In this document: positions 7,769-16,541 of the stretch, in pieces | Layout of the letters: every line of letters starts with the position of its first letter | How positions within the stretch are numbered: position 1 is the first letter of the stretch | Assembly (NCBI GenBank): GCA_023416135.1 | Contig: JAEZIF010000296.1 | Span: forward strand, 13,436 to 77,435 | Direction: 5' to 3' | Length of the DNA: 64,000 nt | DNA from: Pseudomonadota bacterium | GTDB lineage: Bacteria > Pseudomonadota > Alphaproteobacteria > Reyranellales > Reyranellaceae | Notes under the pieces: model-generated | Told to the model about the DNA's origin: nothing | The model's database searches: none | Seen by the model: only the letters and a program-made list of their open reading frames with translations | Translations under genes and position numbers: made by a program

Positions 7769-9142
7769 TTGCGAGCGGCCGATCCGGTTCGCCTCACCAC
7801 GCCGTATGGGTTGCTGGAGGGCGTAGGCTTGCGCAGTGCTATTCCGATGGAGCCCGGTGCCTCTTCGATCGGGGGCAATGGCTCGCGGGTGATGCGGTCC
7901 GCGCCGCAGCGCTTCCTCGAGACGTGGATCGATGCAGCCGTCGGCTTCCTGTTCTGCGTGGTGTTGCCGATACCGCTCTATGCCACGGGTGAGCCGTTCG
8001 CCGGTGCTTTGGGCGGCACGGAGTTCACCATCATTGCGACAGCGGTCGGCTATTCGGTGGTGTGGTATTGCGGCCGGCGGCTCGATGCCTTTCCGCGCGC
8101 GACCCTGCAGGGTAACATCGGCTACGTCGCGCCGGTCGCCGTCCTGACCTACGCCTTGATCGCCGCCATTCTGCTGCTGCTGCGCACCGACTATTCACGC
8201 GTGCAACTCTTCGGCTCGGGCCTCCTCACGGTAATTTGGATGGCGAGCGTGGCGCAGCTTCGGTCGCGCTACCTGGTACGCGCCTATGCCGTGATTCCTC
8301 GCTCGTCCATTGCCGACATGCCGGTGCTCGCGACATGCCGTTGGCTCGACTTCGACGAAGTCCAAAGGCGAGAGATCAGGGTGGACGCCATAGTCGCCGA
8401 TCTCGGCTCTGGTCTGGGGGAGGCGCGGCTTGCCGCTCTGGCAGATGCGGCAATCGCGGGTGTGCCGGTGCTCGACCGGCGCTACATCGTCGAGACTTTG
8501 ACTGGTCGCACGCCGCTCGGCGGGCTCACGCCCAACGAGTTCGGCGCCCTGCTGCCGTCACGTCAGTATCTCGTCGTACGCCGCTCCGTCGAGCTTGGGC
8601 TCACCGTGCTGCTGCTCCCGGTCCTGCTGCCGATGCTGCTGGGCGTGGCGCTGGCAGTCCGCCTGGATAGTCCCGGCCCGGTCTTCTTCGTACAGACGCG
8701 CATCGGCCGGCGCGGACAGCCGTTCCGCATGGTCAAGTTCCGCACCATGTTCCACGGCGCCGGCGGTCCAAGCTTCACCACTTCCAGCGATCCGCGCGTC
8801 ACACGCATCGGCGCCTTCCTGCGCAAGTGCCGGCTCGACGAACTGCCGCAGCTCTTCAACGTCCTGAACGGCCACATGAGCTGGGTCGGACCGCGGCCGG
8901 AGGCGGAGTCGCTCGAGAAGGGCTATGTCCGCGACATCGAGCATTTCGCGTTGCGCAGCATCGTGCGGCCGGGCGTCACCGGCTGGGCGCAGATCAACCA
9001 GGGCTATGCCCATGAGTCCGACGAGATGCGATCCAAGCTCGAGTACGACCTCTATTACCTCAAGCACTGCTCTCTGTGGCTTGATCTTGTGATCGTGTTG
9101 CGTACCTTTGCCGTGGTGTTCCGCGGCACCGGTGCACGCTGA
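7769..9142 (+). CDS. Initiating undecaprenyl-phosphate sugar phosphotransferase (WcaJ/PssY-like)
   Basis: A 457-residue polyprenyl-phosphate hexose-1-phosphate transferase. The N-terminal half has about four to five hydrophobic segments and a CoA-binding-like loop. The C-terminal half is the Bac_transf catalytic domain, beginning near residue 268 with a membrane helix, then 'SPGPVFFVQTRIGRRG', 'MVKFRTM', 'LDELPQLFNVLNG', 'SWVGPRPE' and 'RPGVTGWAQIN'. It transfers the first sugar phosphate to undecaprenyl phosphate on the cytoplasmic face. The long frame starts with TTG at 7769; in-frame alternatives are ATG at 7847 and at 7892. The first 40 residues look unstructured, so the true start may be the later one. 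Confidence 0.9.
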   Translation: MRAADPVRLTTPYGLLEGVGLRSAIPMEPGASSIGGNGSRVMRSAPQRFLETWIDAAVGFLFCVVLPIPLYATGEPFAGALGGTEFTIIATAVGYSVVWYCGRRLDAFPRATLQGNIGYVAPVAVLTYALIAAILLLLRTDYSRVQLFGSGLLTVIWMASVAQLRSRYLVRAYAVIPRSSIADMPVLATCRWLDFDEVQRREIRVDAIVADLGSGLGEARLAALADAAIAGVPVLDRRYIVETLTGRTPLGGLTPNEFGALLPSRQYLVVRRSVELGLTVLLLPVLLPMLLGVALAVRLDSPGPVFFVQTRIGRRGQPFRMVKFRTMFHGAGGPSFTTSSDPRVTRIGAFLRKCRLDELPQLFNVLNGHMSWVGPRPEAESLEKGYVRDIEHFALRSIVRPGVTGWAQINQGYAHESDEMRSKLEYDLYYLKHCSLWLDLVIVLRTFAVVFRGTGAR

Positions 9143-9170
9143 CCGTCGCCGCCTCCCTGCGATCCGAATC

Positions 9171-11009
9171 ATGTGCGGAATAGCCGGCATCCATGCCTAC
9201 CTTGCGGTCGCGCCCGCCGTCGACCGCGCCGAGCTCGGGCGCATCAACGACCGCATGGCAGCGCGCGGCCCGGATGGCGGAGGGCTGTGGCTTGCAGCCG
9301 ACGGCCGGACCGGTTTGGGACACCAGCGGCTGGCCATCATCGACCTCAGCGAGGCCGGTACGCAGCCCATGCACAGCGCTTGCGGCCAGTACACCATCAC
9401 GTTCAACGGCGAGATCTACAATTATCGCGAACTGCGCGACGAGCTGGTGGCACGCGGCCATACCTTCCGTAGCGGCTCCGACACGGAGGTGTTGCTGCAC
9501 CTCTATGCCGATTGCGGTGCCGACATGGTGCGCAAGCTGCGTGGCATGTTCGCCTTCGGCCTGTGGGACGCGACGAAGCGCACGCTGCTGCTGGCGCGCG
9601 ACGCGCTGGGTATCAAGCCGCTCTATTGGAGCGACGACGGCTGGACCGTGCGCTTCGCCTCCCAGGCCAAGGCTCTGCTGGCCGGGGGCGCTGTCTCGCG
9701 CGACCCCGACTCGGCAGGCATCGTTGGGTTTCACCTGTTCGGCAGCGTGCCCGAGCCCTTCACGGTGTGGCGCGACGTGCGTTGTCTGCCGGCAGGTACG
9801 ACGCTGACCGTCGACGCTACCGGTCCGGGTACGCCGCAACGCTTCTACGACGTCGCCGACGCGCTTGCCGAGCGCGCATCGAACGCGAGCCGCGACGTGG
9901 CCGATGCACGACGTCGTCTCGCCGACGCGGTACGCGAGTCGGTGCGCCACCATCTCGTGGCCGACGTGCCGGTTGCAGTGTTCCTGTCGGCCGGGCTCGA
10001 TTCGGGTGCGCTGCTTGGCACCATGGCAGGATTGGGGGCGCGCTCGGTCTCGGCGGTCACGCTCGCCTTTGCCGAGTTCAAGGGGCTGGCCGTCGACGAG
10101 GCGCCGCTCGCGGCCGAGGTCGCCCGGCGTTATGGCGCTCAGCATATCGTTCGCACCGTCGATCGCGCCGAGTTCGAGGCGGATCTGCCGGCCATCCTCC
10201 AAGCCATGGACCTGCCGACCATCGACGGCATCAACACGTGGTTCGTCGCCAAGGCCGCCCATGAGGCGGGCATCAAGGTGGCCCTCAGCGGCCTTGGCGC
10301 CGACGAGTGCTTCGGCGGCTATCCGTCGTTCACGGACGTGCCGCGCAGCGTGCGCTGGCTCGGGCCGCTGTCCTTGTTGCCCGGCGTCGGAGCGCTCGCC
10401 CGGCGAGGGTTGTCAGCGGCGATCGGCGCGGGACTTGGCCTGCATCCCAAGGCGGCAGGTTTGCTGCAGTACGGCGGCAGTTGGGCCGGCGCCTATCTGC
10501 TGCGCCGCAGCGTCTACATGCCATGGGAGCTCGACGAGATGCTCGACCCATCGCTCGTGGCTGACGGGCTGCGCCGCCTGGCGCCGCTCAGCTACATCGC
10601 CTCGTCGGTGCAGCGGGCCCGAGGACTCGGTGACTTCGACCGGGTCGCAGCCATGGAGACCGCACTCTACATGCGCAATCAACTGCTGCGTGACGCCGAT
10701 TGGGCGGGCATGTCCCACGGGGTCGAGATCCGGGTTCCGTACGTCGATCCATTTTTCCTTGCTGCGTTGCCGCCGGGCGAAATACTGGCGCGCGTCAATG
10801 CCAAGGACGCCGTGGCCGAGGTGCCGCAGCCGGCGTTGCCGAATACCATCCGCTCGCGGCGCAAGACAGGCTTCGTGACGCCGGTCGGCCGCTGGCTGCG
10901 TGACGCGGCGGGCGAGTCGGCGCACGCGACGGTCGATTTTTCTGCCGCCTCCCGCGGATGGGCGCGGCGCGTCTGGCACAGCGGCTGGACGAGCCCCGAG
11001 GTGGCATGA
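9171..11009 (+). CDS. asnB: AsnB-like glutamine-dependent amidotransferase (asparagine synthetase family)
   Basis: A 612-residue class II amidotransferase. The ATG at 9171 puts the nucleophile Cys at position 2 ('MCGIAG'), followed by 'ARGPDGGG', 'HQRLAIIDLS', 'FNGEIYNY' and 'GSDTEVLLH' in the glutaminase domain. The ATP-pyrophosphatase loop 'FLSAGLDSGALLG' is near residue 271 and 'ALSGLGADECFGGYPSF' follows. Its place among sugar transferases suggests that it amidates an uronic acid sugar, as proposed for WbpS and WbtH in other O-antigen clusters, rather than making free asparagine. That role is inferred. It precedes the next glycosyltransferase gene by 7 bases. Confidence 0.9.
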   Translation: MCGIAGIHAYLAVAPAVDRAELGRINDRMAARGPDGGGLWLAADGRTGLGHQRLAIIDLSEAGTQPMHSACGQYTITFNGEIYNYRELRDELVARGHTFRSGSDTEVLLHLYADCGADMVRKLRGMFAFGLWDATKRTLLLARDALGIKPLYWSDDGWTVRFASQAKALLAGGAVSRDPDSAGIVGFHLFGSVPEPFTVWRDVRCLPAGTTLTVDATGPGTPQRFYDVADALAERASNASRDVADARRRLADAVRESVRHHLVADVPVAVFLSAGLDSGALLGTMAGLGARSVSAVTLAFAEFKGLAVDEAPLAAEVARRYGAQHIVRTVDRAEFEADLPAILQAMDLPTIDGINTWFVAKAAHEAGIKVALSGLGADECFGGYPSFTDVPRSVRWLGPLSLLPGVGALARRGLSAAIGAGLGLHPKAAGLLQYGGSWAGAYLLRRSVYMPWELDEMLDPSLVADGLRRLAPLSYIASSVQRARGLGDFDRVAAMETALYMRNQLLRDADWAGMSHGVEIRVPYVDPFFLAALPPGEILARVNAKDAVAEVPQPALPNTIRSRRKTGFVTPVGRWLRDAAGESAHATVDFSAASRGWARRVWHSGWTSPEVA

Positions 11010-11016
11010 CGCGACG

Positions 11017-12120
11017 ATGACGGTCCGGATTCTGGCTCTGGTCGGCGACGCTTACGGCGCACGCGGCGGTATCGCTCGCTTCAACCGCGACCTGTTCGGC
11101 GCGCTGGCCACGACGGGCGTAGAGATCCTCGTGCTGCCGCGACTCGGCACGGCCGGCGAGCCGCTGCCCGCGGGCGTGCGGCAACGGCCCGCCAGGTTCG
11201 GAAGGTTGCGCTTTGCGCTCGCTGCGCTGTGGGCCGCTTGGCGCTTTCGGCCCGTGGACATCGTGTTCTGCGGACATGTCTACATGGCACCGCTGGCTGC
11301 CTTGTTGGCGCGCCTGCTTGGCGCCCGCTACTGGCTGCAAGTTCACGGCGCCGAGATCTGGCGGGACCGCCGCAGCATCGTGCGCCGGGCCATCGAGGCA
11401 GCGGACCAGGTGACCGCGGTCAGTCGCGGCACGCGCAAGCATCTGCTCGGCTGGGTCGATCTCGCACCCGAACAAGTGCGGGTGTTGCCCAACACCGTCG
11501 ACGAGCGATTTGCGCCTGGCAAAGCTTCGTCGGCGCTGCGCGAGCGCCTGAAGCTCGGACCCGGCCCGATCTTGCTCGCCGTCGGCCGGCTGTCGGCCGG
11601 AGAGCGCTACAAGGGCCATGAGCACGTGTTCGCGGCCTTGACCGACCTCCGCCGGCGCTTTCCCGGACTGGTCTATGCAGTGGCGGGCGAGGGTGACGAC
11701 CGCGCCCGGCTGGAGGCGCGTGCCGGCGAGCTGACAGGCGATGCGCCGCCCGTCCGCTTTCTGGGGTACGTGCCCGATGAGGACCTGCCCGATCTCTATC
11801 GCCTGGCCGATCTCTTCGTCATGCCGAGTTCCGAGGAAGGCTTCGGCATCGTCTATCTCGAGGCCGCAGCTTGTGGACTGCGCGTGATCGGCGGTGCGGG
11901 TGGCGGCAGCGGCGATGCAATTCCTGTCGGCAGCGTGGGAACGATCGTCGACCCAGCCGACCATGCTGGTCTGATTGAGGCTGTGACTCGGCTGCTCGGG
12001 CAGGGGCGGGTTGACCCGTCGGCGATCGAGCCCTATCGGCGGCCGCACTTTGCCGCCACCGCCCGTCTACTCCTCGCTCGCCTTCTGGCTCAGCCGCGTC
12101 GTGTGAGGGGCATAGTATGA
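11017..12120 (+). CDS. Glycosyltransferase family 4 (GT-B fold)
   Basis: A 367-residue GT-B enzyme. The N-terminal domain begins with 'GDAYGARGGIARFNRDL', a typical acceptor-side glycine loop. The C-terminal domain has 'LAVGRLSAGERYKGHEHV' and the EX7E nucleotide-sugar motif in 'EGFGIVYLEAAACGL' (Glu274 and Glu282). It should transfer a sugar from an NDP-sugar to a growing lipid-linked glycan in the cytoplasm; donor and acceptor are not predictable. The ATG at 11017 follows the asnB stop by 7 bases, and its stop overlaps the next small frame by ATGA. Confidence 0.9.
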   Translation: MTVRILALVGDAYGARGGIARFNRDLFGALATTGVEILVLPRLGTAGEPLPAGVRQRPARFGRLRFALAALWAAWRFRPVDIVFCGHVYMAPLAALLARLLGARYWLQVHGAEIWRDRRSIVRRAIEAADQVTAVSRGTRKHLLGWVDLAPEQVRVLPNTVDERFAPGKASSALRERLKLGPGPILLAVGRLSAGERYKGHEHVFAALTDLRRRFPGLVYAVAGEGDDRARLEARAGELTGDAPPVRFLGYVPDEDLPDLYRLADLFVMPSSEEGFGIVYLEAAACGLRVIGGAGGGSGDAIPVGSVGTIVDPADHAGLIEAVTRLLGQGRVDPSAIEPYRRPHFAATARLLLARLLAQPRRVRGIV

Positions 12121-12251
12121 CGACGCTCGAGCAGGAGCCGACACTCGTCCTCGAGGCGGGCCGCGCCGACGGTGCCTTGCCGATGAGGCTGGCCCGTCCC
12201 AACGGCTTCGGCGAGTTGCAGCAAGCGGCCGCCGAGCCGGGGACGGAGTAG
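12117..12251 (+). CDS. Small 44-codon frame resembling the N-terminus of Wzm-type permeases
   Basis: The ATG at 12117 overlaps the previous stop (ATGA) and the frame ends at TAG 12249-12251, giving 44 residues. The start 'PTLVLEAGRADGALPMRLA' shares the block LVLEAGRAD with the N-terminus of the Wzm-like permease encoded at 28055-28921. After this block the similarity ends. It could be a genuine coupled small protein, a remnant of an ABC transporter gene, or noise in GC-rich DNA filling a 140-base gap. I have no function for it. Confidence 0.35.
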   Translation: MTTLEQEPTLVLEAGRADGALPMRLARPNGFGELQQAAAEPGTE

Positions 12252-12261
12252 TCGTCCGGCA

Positions 12262-13479
12262 ATGCGCGGCGCCGTCTGCATCGTGAGCCCGGGCAACCTC
12301 GCGTCCAATCCGCGCGTGCTCAAGGAAGCCGACACTCTGCATGAGGCCGGCTACGCCGTAACCACCGTTGTCTGCGACTATACCGAAGCGCTGCGCGGCT
12401 TCGACGACGAGATCGCAGCCGGCGCGGCATGGAAGGTCCTGCGCGTGCCGCGGTCGGTCAGCGAGCGGCCGATCGGCATGCTGGCGGGCGGCGTCGCGAG
12501 GCTGGCGGGAACGCGCACCCCCGTTGCATTGGCCGCGCGGGCCTACGGCGGGCCAGCTGCTGCATTGACGCGGGCGGCGAGCAGGGTGCCGGCCGATCTC
12601 TATATCGGGCACTACGTCGCCGGATTGGCTGCGGCGGGCAGGGCCGCGCGGCGTCGTGGGGCGATGCTGGGGTTTGATGCGGAGGATCTGCACACCGGCG
12701 AGGGGACAGCGCTCCAGGTCACCATGGTGCGGGCCATCGAAGGCGTCCTGCTGCCGACTTGTCGTCATGTGACGGCGGCGGCGCCGCTGATCGGCACGGC
12801 GTATCGCGCACGCTACGGCATCGAATCGACCACGGTTCTCAACGTCTTTCCTCTCGCAATGGCGCCGGCAGTACCTGTGCGCGAGGGTCAGGGGACGTTC
12901 AGGGCCTACTGGTTCTCGCAGACGGTCGGCCTGGATCGCGGCTTGCAGGCCTTCATCCAGGCAATGGCGCGTACGGCGGCGCGCGTCACCCTCGACATCC
13001 GTGGCGGCGACCGGTGGGGACATGGCGATAGGCTGATGGAGCTTGCACGCGAGCTCGGCGTCGCCGACCGAGTCGCCCTGCTGCCCATGGCTGCGCCGCC
13101 GGAGATGGTGCGCCTGGCGGCAGACTACGATATCGGCCTGTCGCTGGAGACCGACGTCAGCGAGAATCGCCGCGTCTGCCTCACCAACAAGATTTTCACC
13201 TACCTGCTGGCGGGGGTGCCAGTGCTGTTGAGCGACACGCCTGCACAGGACGCGCTGGCCCATGAGTTGGGCGCGGCCGCCCGTATCGTCTCCCTGGCTG
13301 CTCCCGATGCCATCGCAGCGGTGCTCGATCGCCTCGCCGGATCCCCTGAGGCGCGGTCGGAAGCGCGGGACAGAGCGTGGCGATTGGGCCGCGAACGCTA
13401 CAACTGGGACGTCGAGAAAGGAGCGCTCCTGGCCTCGGTCGAACGAGCCTTTGCGGGCGGCGGTCGGGTGGCGGCATGA
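12262..13479 (+). CDS. Glycosyltransferase (GT-B fold, GT4-like)
   Basis: A 405-residue protein with GT-B features: 'IVSPGNLASNPRVLKEADTL' at the N-terminus, 'GFDAEDLHTGEG' near residue 140, and a C-terminal donor domain with 'YDIGLSLETDVSENRRV' followed by 'LTNKIFTYLLAGVPVLLSD'. The last element replaces the usual EX7E loop, so the catalytic acidic residues are not obvious, as in other divergent GT4-like proteins. It lies in the rightward operon and its stop overlaps the following methyltransferase ATG. Sugar specificity is unknown. Confidence 0.82.
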   Translation: MRGAVCIVSPGNLASNPRVLKEADTLHEAGYAVTTVVCDYTEALRGFDDEIAAGAAWKVLRVPRSVSERPIGMLAGGVARLAGTRTPVALAARAYGGPAAALTRAASRVPADLYIGHYVAGLAAAGRAARRRGAMLGFDAEDLHTGEGTALQVTMVRAIEGVLLPTCRHVTAAAPLIGTAYRARYGIESTTVLNVFPLAMAPAVPVREGQGTFRAYWFSQTVGLDRGLQAFIQAMARTAARVTLDIRGGDRWGHGDRLMELARELGVADRVALLPMAAPPEMVRLAADYDIGLSLETDVSENRRVCLTNKIFTYLLAGVPVLLSDTPAQDALAHELGAAARIVSLAAPDAIAAVLDRLAGSPEARSEARDRAWRLGRERYNWDVEKGALLASVERAFAGGGRVAA

Positions 13480-14198
13480 CGACCCTGAAACAGCGGCTGG
13501 GAGCTTGGCTGATCCCGCGTATGCCGGTGAACCCGTGGGTGTTCCGTACTTTCCGCGTCGAGCTGAACGCGATGATGGTGCGGTTGCTGAACAGCATCCA
13601 TCCCCGCCGCGTCGCCCGGCTGCACGCGCTGCGCCGGCAGCAGGGTGTCCTGGTCAATGTCGGATGCGGCCCGTTCGGCCAGGACGGCTGGATCAATCTC
13701 GATCTCGTCCCCGCACCCGGCGTCACCATGTGCGTCGATTGCCGGCGCGGCCTGCCGCTCGGCGAAGGCGTGGTGCGAGGCATCCATGTCGAGCACTATC
13801 TCGAGCATCTAGAGCCCACGACGGAGCGCTCGCGTTTCCTAGCCGAATGTCGGCGCTGCCTGCAGCCCGGCGGCATTCTGCGCATCATCGTCCCCGACAT
13901 GGGGAGGTATGCCGAGGCCTATCTCGCGAACGACTGGACGATGCTGAACCGGATGGGCTGCGGTGGCGGGCTGCCGCAGGCGACCTTCGCCACCAAGATG
14001 GAGGCGCTGAACCACGTCTTCCTGCAGGACGGCGACCACTATGGCGGCTTCGACGCCGAGTACCTGCGCCGCACGCTCGAGCAGGCCGGCTTCGACGACG
14101 TGGCACTGGTGGGTTGGCGCGAAGGCCGCTTTCCAGGCGGCCCGATCGACCGCGAGCAGCATCGGCTTTATTCGCTGTACATGGAGGCATGCCGCTGA
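13476..14198 (+). CDS. SAM-dependent methyltransferase (Methyltransf_11-like)
   Basis: A 240-residue enzyme starting at the ATG overlapping the previous stop. Motif I is 'LVNVGCGPFGQDGWINLDL' near residue 60. The 'GIHVEHYLEHL' block and 'LQPGGILRIIVPDMGRY' are typical of methyltransferases in polysaccharide clusters. It probably methylates a sugar hydroxyl or a chain terminus. It is related in layout to the methyltransferase at 39831-40478 ('LNIGCGRSPTPDWINYD'). Its last codon overlaps the ATG of the next glycosyltransferase. Confidence 0.85.
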   Translation: MTTLKQRLGAWLIPRMPVNPWVFRTFRVELNAMMVRLLNSIHPRRVARLHALRRQQGVLVNVGCGPFGQDGWINLDLVPAPGVTMCVDCRRGLPLGEGVVRGIHVEHYLEHLEPTTERSRFLAECRRCLQPGGILRIIVPDMGRYAEAYLANDWTMLNRMGCGGGLPQATFATKMEALNHVFLQDGDHYGGFDAEYLRRTLEQAGFDDVALVGWREGRFPGGPIDREQHRLYSLYMEACR

Positions 14199-15247
14199 TG
14201 CGCATCCTGATCACCGCCGATCCGGAGATCGAAGTGCCACCGCGTCTCTATGGCGGCATCGAGCGCATCGTCGACGGTATCGTGCGCCGTCTGCGCGCGG
14301 GAGGGCACAAGGTCGGCCTGGTCGCCAAGCCCGGTTCGCAATGCCCGGCCGATGCCTTCCATCCCTGGCCGGGAGCGAGCTCGCTGTCGCGCGCCGATAC
14401 GGTGCGCAACGGTCTCACCCTGTGGAGGGCCGTGCGCGCCTTCCAGCCGGACGTCATCCACAGCTTCTCGCGGCTTGCCTACCTGACCCCGCTGCTGCGC
14501 GGTGCGATCCCGATCGTCATGTCGTTTCAGCGCGACCCGACCATGCGGACGGTCGGCACGGCAGTGAAGCTCGCCGCTCCCGAGGTGCTGCGTTTCACCG
14601 GTTGCAGCGACTACATCGCCGCCTGCGGACGACGCGCCGGCGGAGATTGGCATGGAATTCCCAACTTCTTCGAGATCGATTCGCTCGGCTTCAGCCCGGC
14701 GGTCGCGGCAGACGCGCCGCTCTGCTTCCTGAGTCGCGTCGAGAGCATCAAGGGAGCCGACTGGGCGATCGAGATCGCTCGCCGCACCGGCCATCGCCTC
14801 GTGATCGCCGGCAACCACGCCGATTCCGGTGTCGAGGGTGACTATTGGCGGACCAAGATCGCGCCATGGATCGGCCGCGACGGTATCGAGTATGTCGGAC
14901 CGGTCGACGACGTGCAGAAGAACAAGGTGCTGGGCGAGGCGCGCGCCATGGTCGTGCCCATCCAGTGGAACGAGCCGTTCGGCATCGTGTTCGCCGAGGC
15001 GCTGGGCTGCGGCACGCCCGTCATCTCCTGCCCGCGCGGCTCGCTGCCCGAGATCGTGCGCCAGGGCGTCGACGGATTTCTGATCAGGTCGATCGAAGAG
15101 GGCTGCGAGGCGGTGGCCAAGCTCGGCACCATCGATCGCGCCGGCTGCCGGCGCCGCGCCGAACAGGAGTATTCGCCGGAGGTGGTGGTCGCTCGCTATG
15201 TCAAGCTCTATGAGAGTGCCCGTTTGGCGCTGAAGTCGCGACGATGA
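14198..15247 (+). CDS. Glycosyltransferase family 4
   Basis: A 349-residue GT-B enzyme. The N-terminus 'PPRLYGGIERIVDGIVRRL' is the GT4 glycine loop, and the EX7E motif is clear in 'NEPFGIVFAEALGCGTPVIS'. The ATG at 14198 overlaps the upstream stop (TGATG), and a GGAGG stands ten bases before it inside the upstream gene. An ATG at 14189 in the same frame would add three residues but has no spacing for that GGAGG. The end overlaps the next ATG by four bases. Donor sugar unknown. Confidence 0.9.
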   Translation: MRILITADPEIEVPPRLYGGIERIVDGIVRRLRAGGHKVGLVAKPGSQCPADAFHPWPGASSLSRADTVRNGLTLWRAVRAFQPDVIHSFSRLAYLTPLLRGAIPIVMSFQRDPTMRTVGTAVKLAAPEVLRFTGCSDYIAACGRRAGGDWHGIPNFFEIDSLGFSPAVAADAPLCFLSRVESIKGADWAIEIARRTGHRLVIAGNHADSGVEGDYWRTKIAPWIGRDGIEYVGPVDDVQKNKVLGEARAMVVPIQWNEPFGIVFAEALGCGTPVISCPRGSLPEIVRQGVDGFLIRSIEEGCEAVAKLGTIDRAGCRRRAEQEYSPEVVVARYVKLYESARLALKSRR

Positions 15248-16539
15248 AGCGGCTCGCCCTGGTGAGCGGCCACTTTGCGCCCAGCAACCTGGTCGGCGCA
15301 CAGCGAGCGCGGCTGTGGTCGCGCCATCTGCCGGAGTTCGGCTGGGAACCCATCGTCGTCGCGGGGGATCCGGCGCACTACGAAGAGCGGCCAGACGCCG
15401 ATCTCGAGCACCTGGTGGCCCCCGGGCTCAGGGTGATTCACGCGCCGACGATGTCGACGCGTCCCGTCCGGCTGGTCGGCGACATCGGCGTGCGCGCCTT
15501 CCGGGGGTGCTATCGTGTGCTGGCTGCGCTGGCGGCACGGCGCGAGATCGACTTCGTGCTGATCACCATTCCGTCGAACTTCCTGGCGCCCGTCGGCCGG
15601 CTGATCCATCGCCGCTACGGGCTGCCGTTCGGTATCGACTACCAGGATCCGTGGATCAACCGCTGGCCCGGCGTCGATGTGCCGTTCAGTCGTGCCTGGG
15701 GTTCGTATCGGCTGGCGTCGATCCTCGAGCCCTGGGCGGTGCAGGGGGCGAGCCTGATCACCGGCATGGCGCCGGGTTATGTCGCGGGCATGCTCGAGCG
15801 TAACCCCAAGGTCGCCGAGGAGGCTGTTGTCGCCTACATGCCGATGGGCATCGCGCCGGAGGACTACAGCCTGGTGCGCAGTCTCGACCGGCCGCCGTTC
15901 CTGTTCCAGCCGGGCGACGGCCATTTCCACATGATCTATGCCGGCGCCCTGCTGCCGGCGGGCGTCGCGGTGCTCGACGCTCTCCTTGCCGGCCTGAGCG
16001 CCCTCAAGGCACGCGCGCCGGCCATCGCCGCTCGTCTCAAGCTGCACTTCGTCGGGACGGGCAGGTCGCCCGACGATCCGGCCGGGCACCAGGTGCGGCC
16101 TCGCGCCGAACGGGCGGGCGTCGCCGATATCGTCGATGAGCACCCGCAGCGCATCGGCTACGTCGACGCCCTCAATCACCTGGGTCGTAGCGACGCGGTA
16201 CTCGTGCTGGGCTCGACCGAGGGGCACTACACGCCCTCAAAGGTGTTCCAGGCCCTGCTGTCGCGCCGGCCGATCTTCGCCATGCTGCACCGGAACAGCA
16301 CGGCCGTGGATATGGTCCGCTCCATGCATGCCGGCAGGGTGCTGACACTCACCGAAGAGTCGTTGCCGGCGGCTGGCGACGTGGCGGAGGGCCTGCGGTC
16401 GTTCATGGAAGACCAGAGCTATGATGCCGATGCCGTCGATCGCGCGGCGTTCGACGCCTATTCAGCACGCGCCTCGACCAGCGCGTTGGCAGCGGCGCTC
16501 GATCTGGCCTGCGAACGGGCCGCGGCGAGGCGGGGCTAG
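15244..16539 (+). CDS. Glycosyltransferase (GT4-like)
   Basis: A 431-residue protein with a GT4-like N-terminal domain ('LVSGHFAPSNLVGAQRARLW', then 'FGIDYQDPWINRWPG') and a donor domain including 'FHMIYAGALLPAG', 'IGYVDALNHLGRSDAVLVLG' and 'YTPSKVFQALLSRRPIFAM'. The S/T-K motif near the donor site resembles WcaI/WbuB-like transferases. It starts at an ATG overlapping the previous stop and ends two bases before the next start. It probably adds an internal sugar; specificity cannot be read. Confidence 0.85.
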   Translation: MKRLALVSGHFAPSNLVGAQRARLWSRHLPEFGWEPIVVAGDPAHYEERPDADLEHLVAPGLRVIHAPTMSTRPVRLVGDIGVRAFRGCYRVLAALAARREIDFVLITIPSNFLAPVGRLIHRRYGLPFGIDYQDPWINRWPGVDVPFSRAWGSYRLASILEPWAVQGASLITGMAPGYVAGMLERNPKVAEEAVVAYMPMGIAPEDYSLVRSLDRPPFLFQPGDGHFHMIYAGALLPAGVAVLDALLAGLSALKARAPAIAARLKLHFVGTGRSPDDPAGHQVRPRAERAGVADIVDEHPQRIGYVDALNHLGRSDAVLVLGSTEGHYTPSKVFQALLSRRPIFAMLHRNSTAVDMVRSMHAGRVLTLTEESLPAAGDVAEGLRSFMEDQSYDADAVDRAAFDAYSARASTSALAAALDLACERAAARRG

Positions 16540-16541
16540 CG

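Noticed and set aside
9060..10262. A 400-codon leftward frame opposite asnB
   Set aside because: A shadow of a high-GC gene; the sense frame has complete amidotransferase motifs.
9171..11009. An exosortase/PEP-CTERM system suggested by the AsnB-like gene among sugar transferases
   Set aside because: No exosortase, PEP-CTERM protein or associated sensor kinase/regulator was found in the window.
13262..14197. An upstream extension of the GT4 frame by about 310 codons
   Set aside because: It runs antiphase through the neighbouring GT and methyltransferase genes; similarity begins only at the ATG near 14198.
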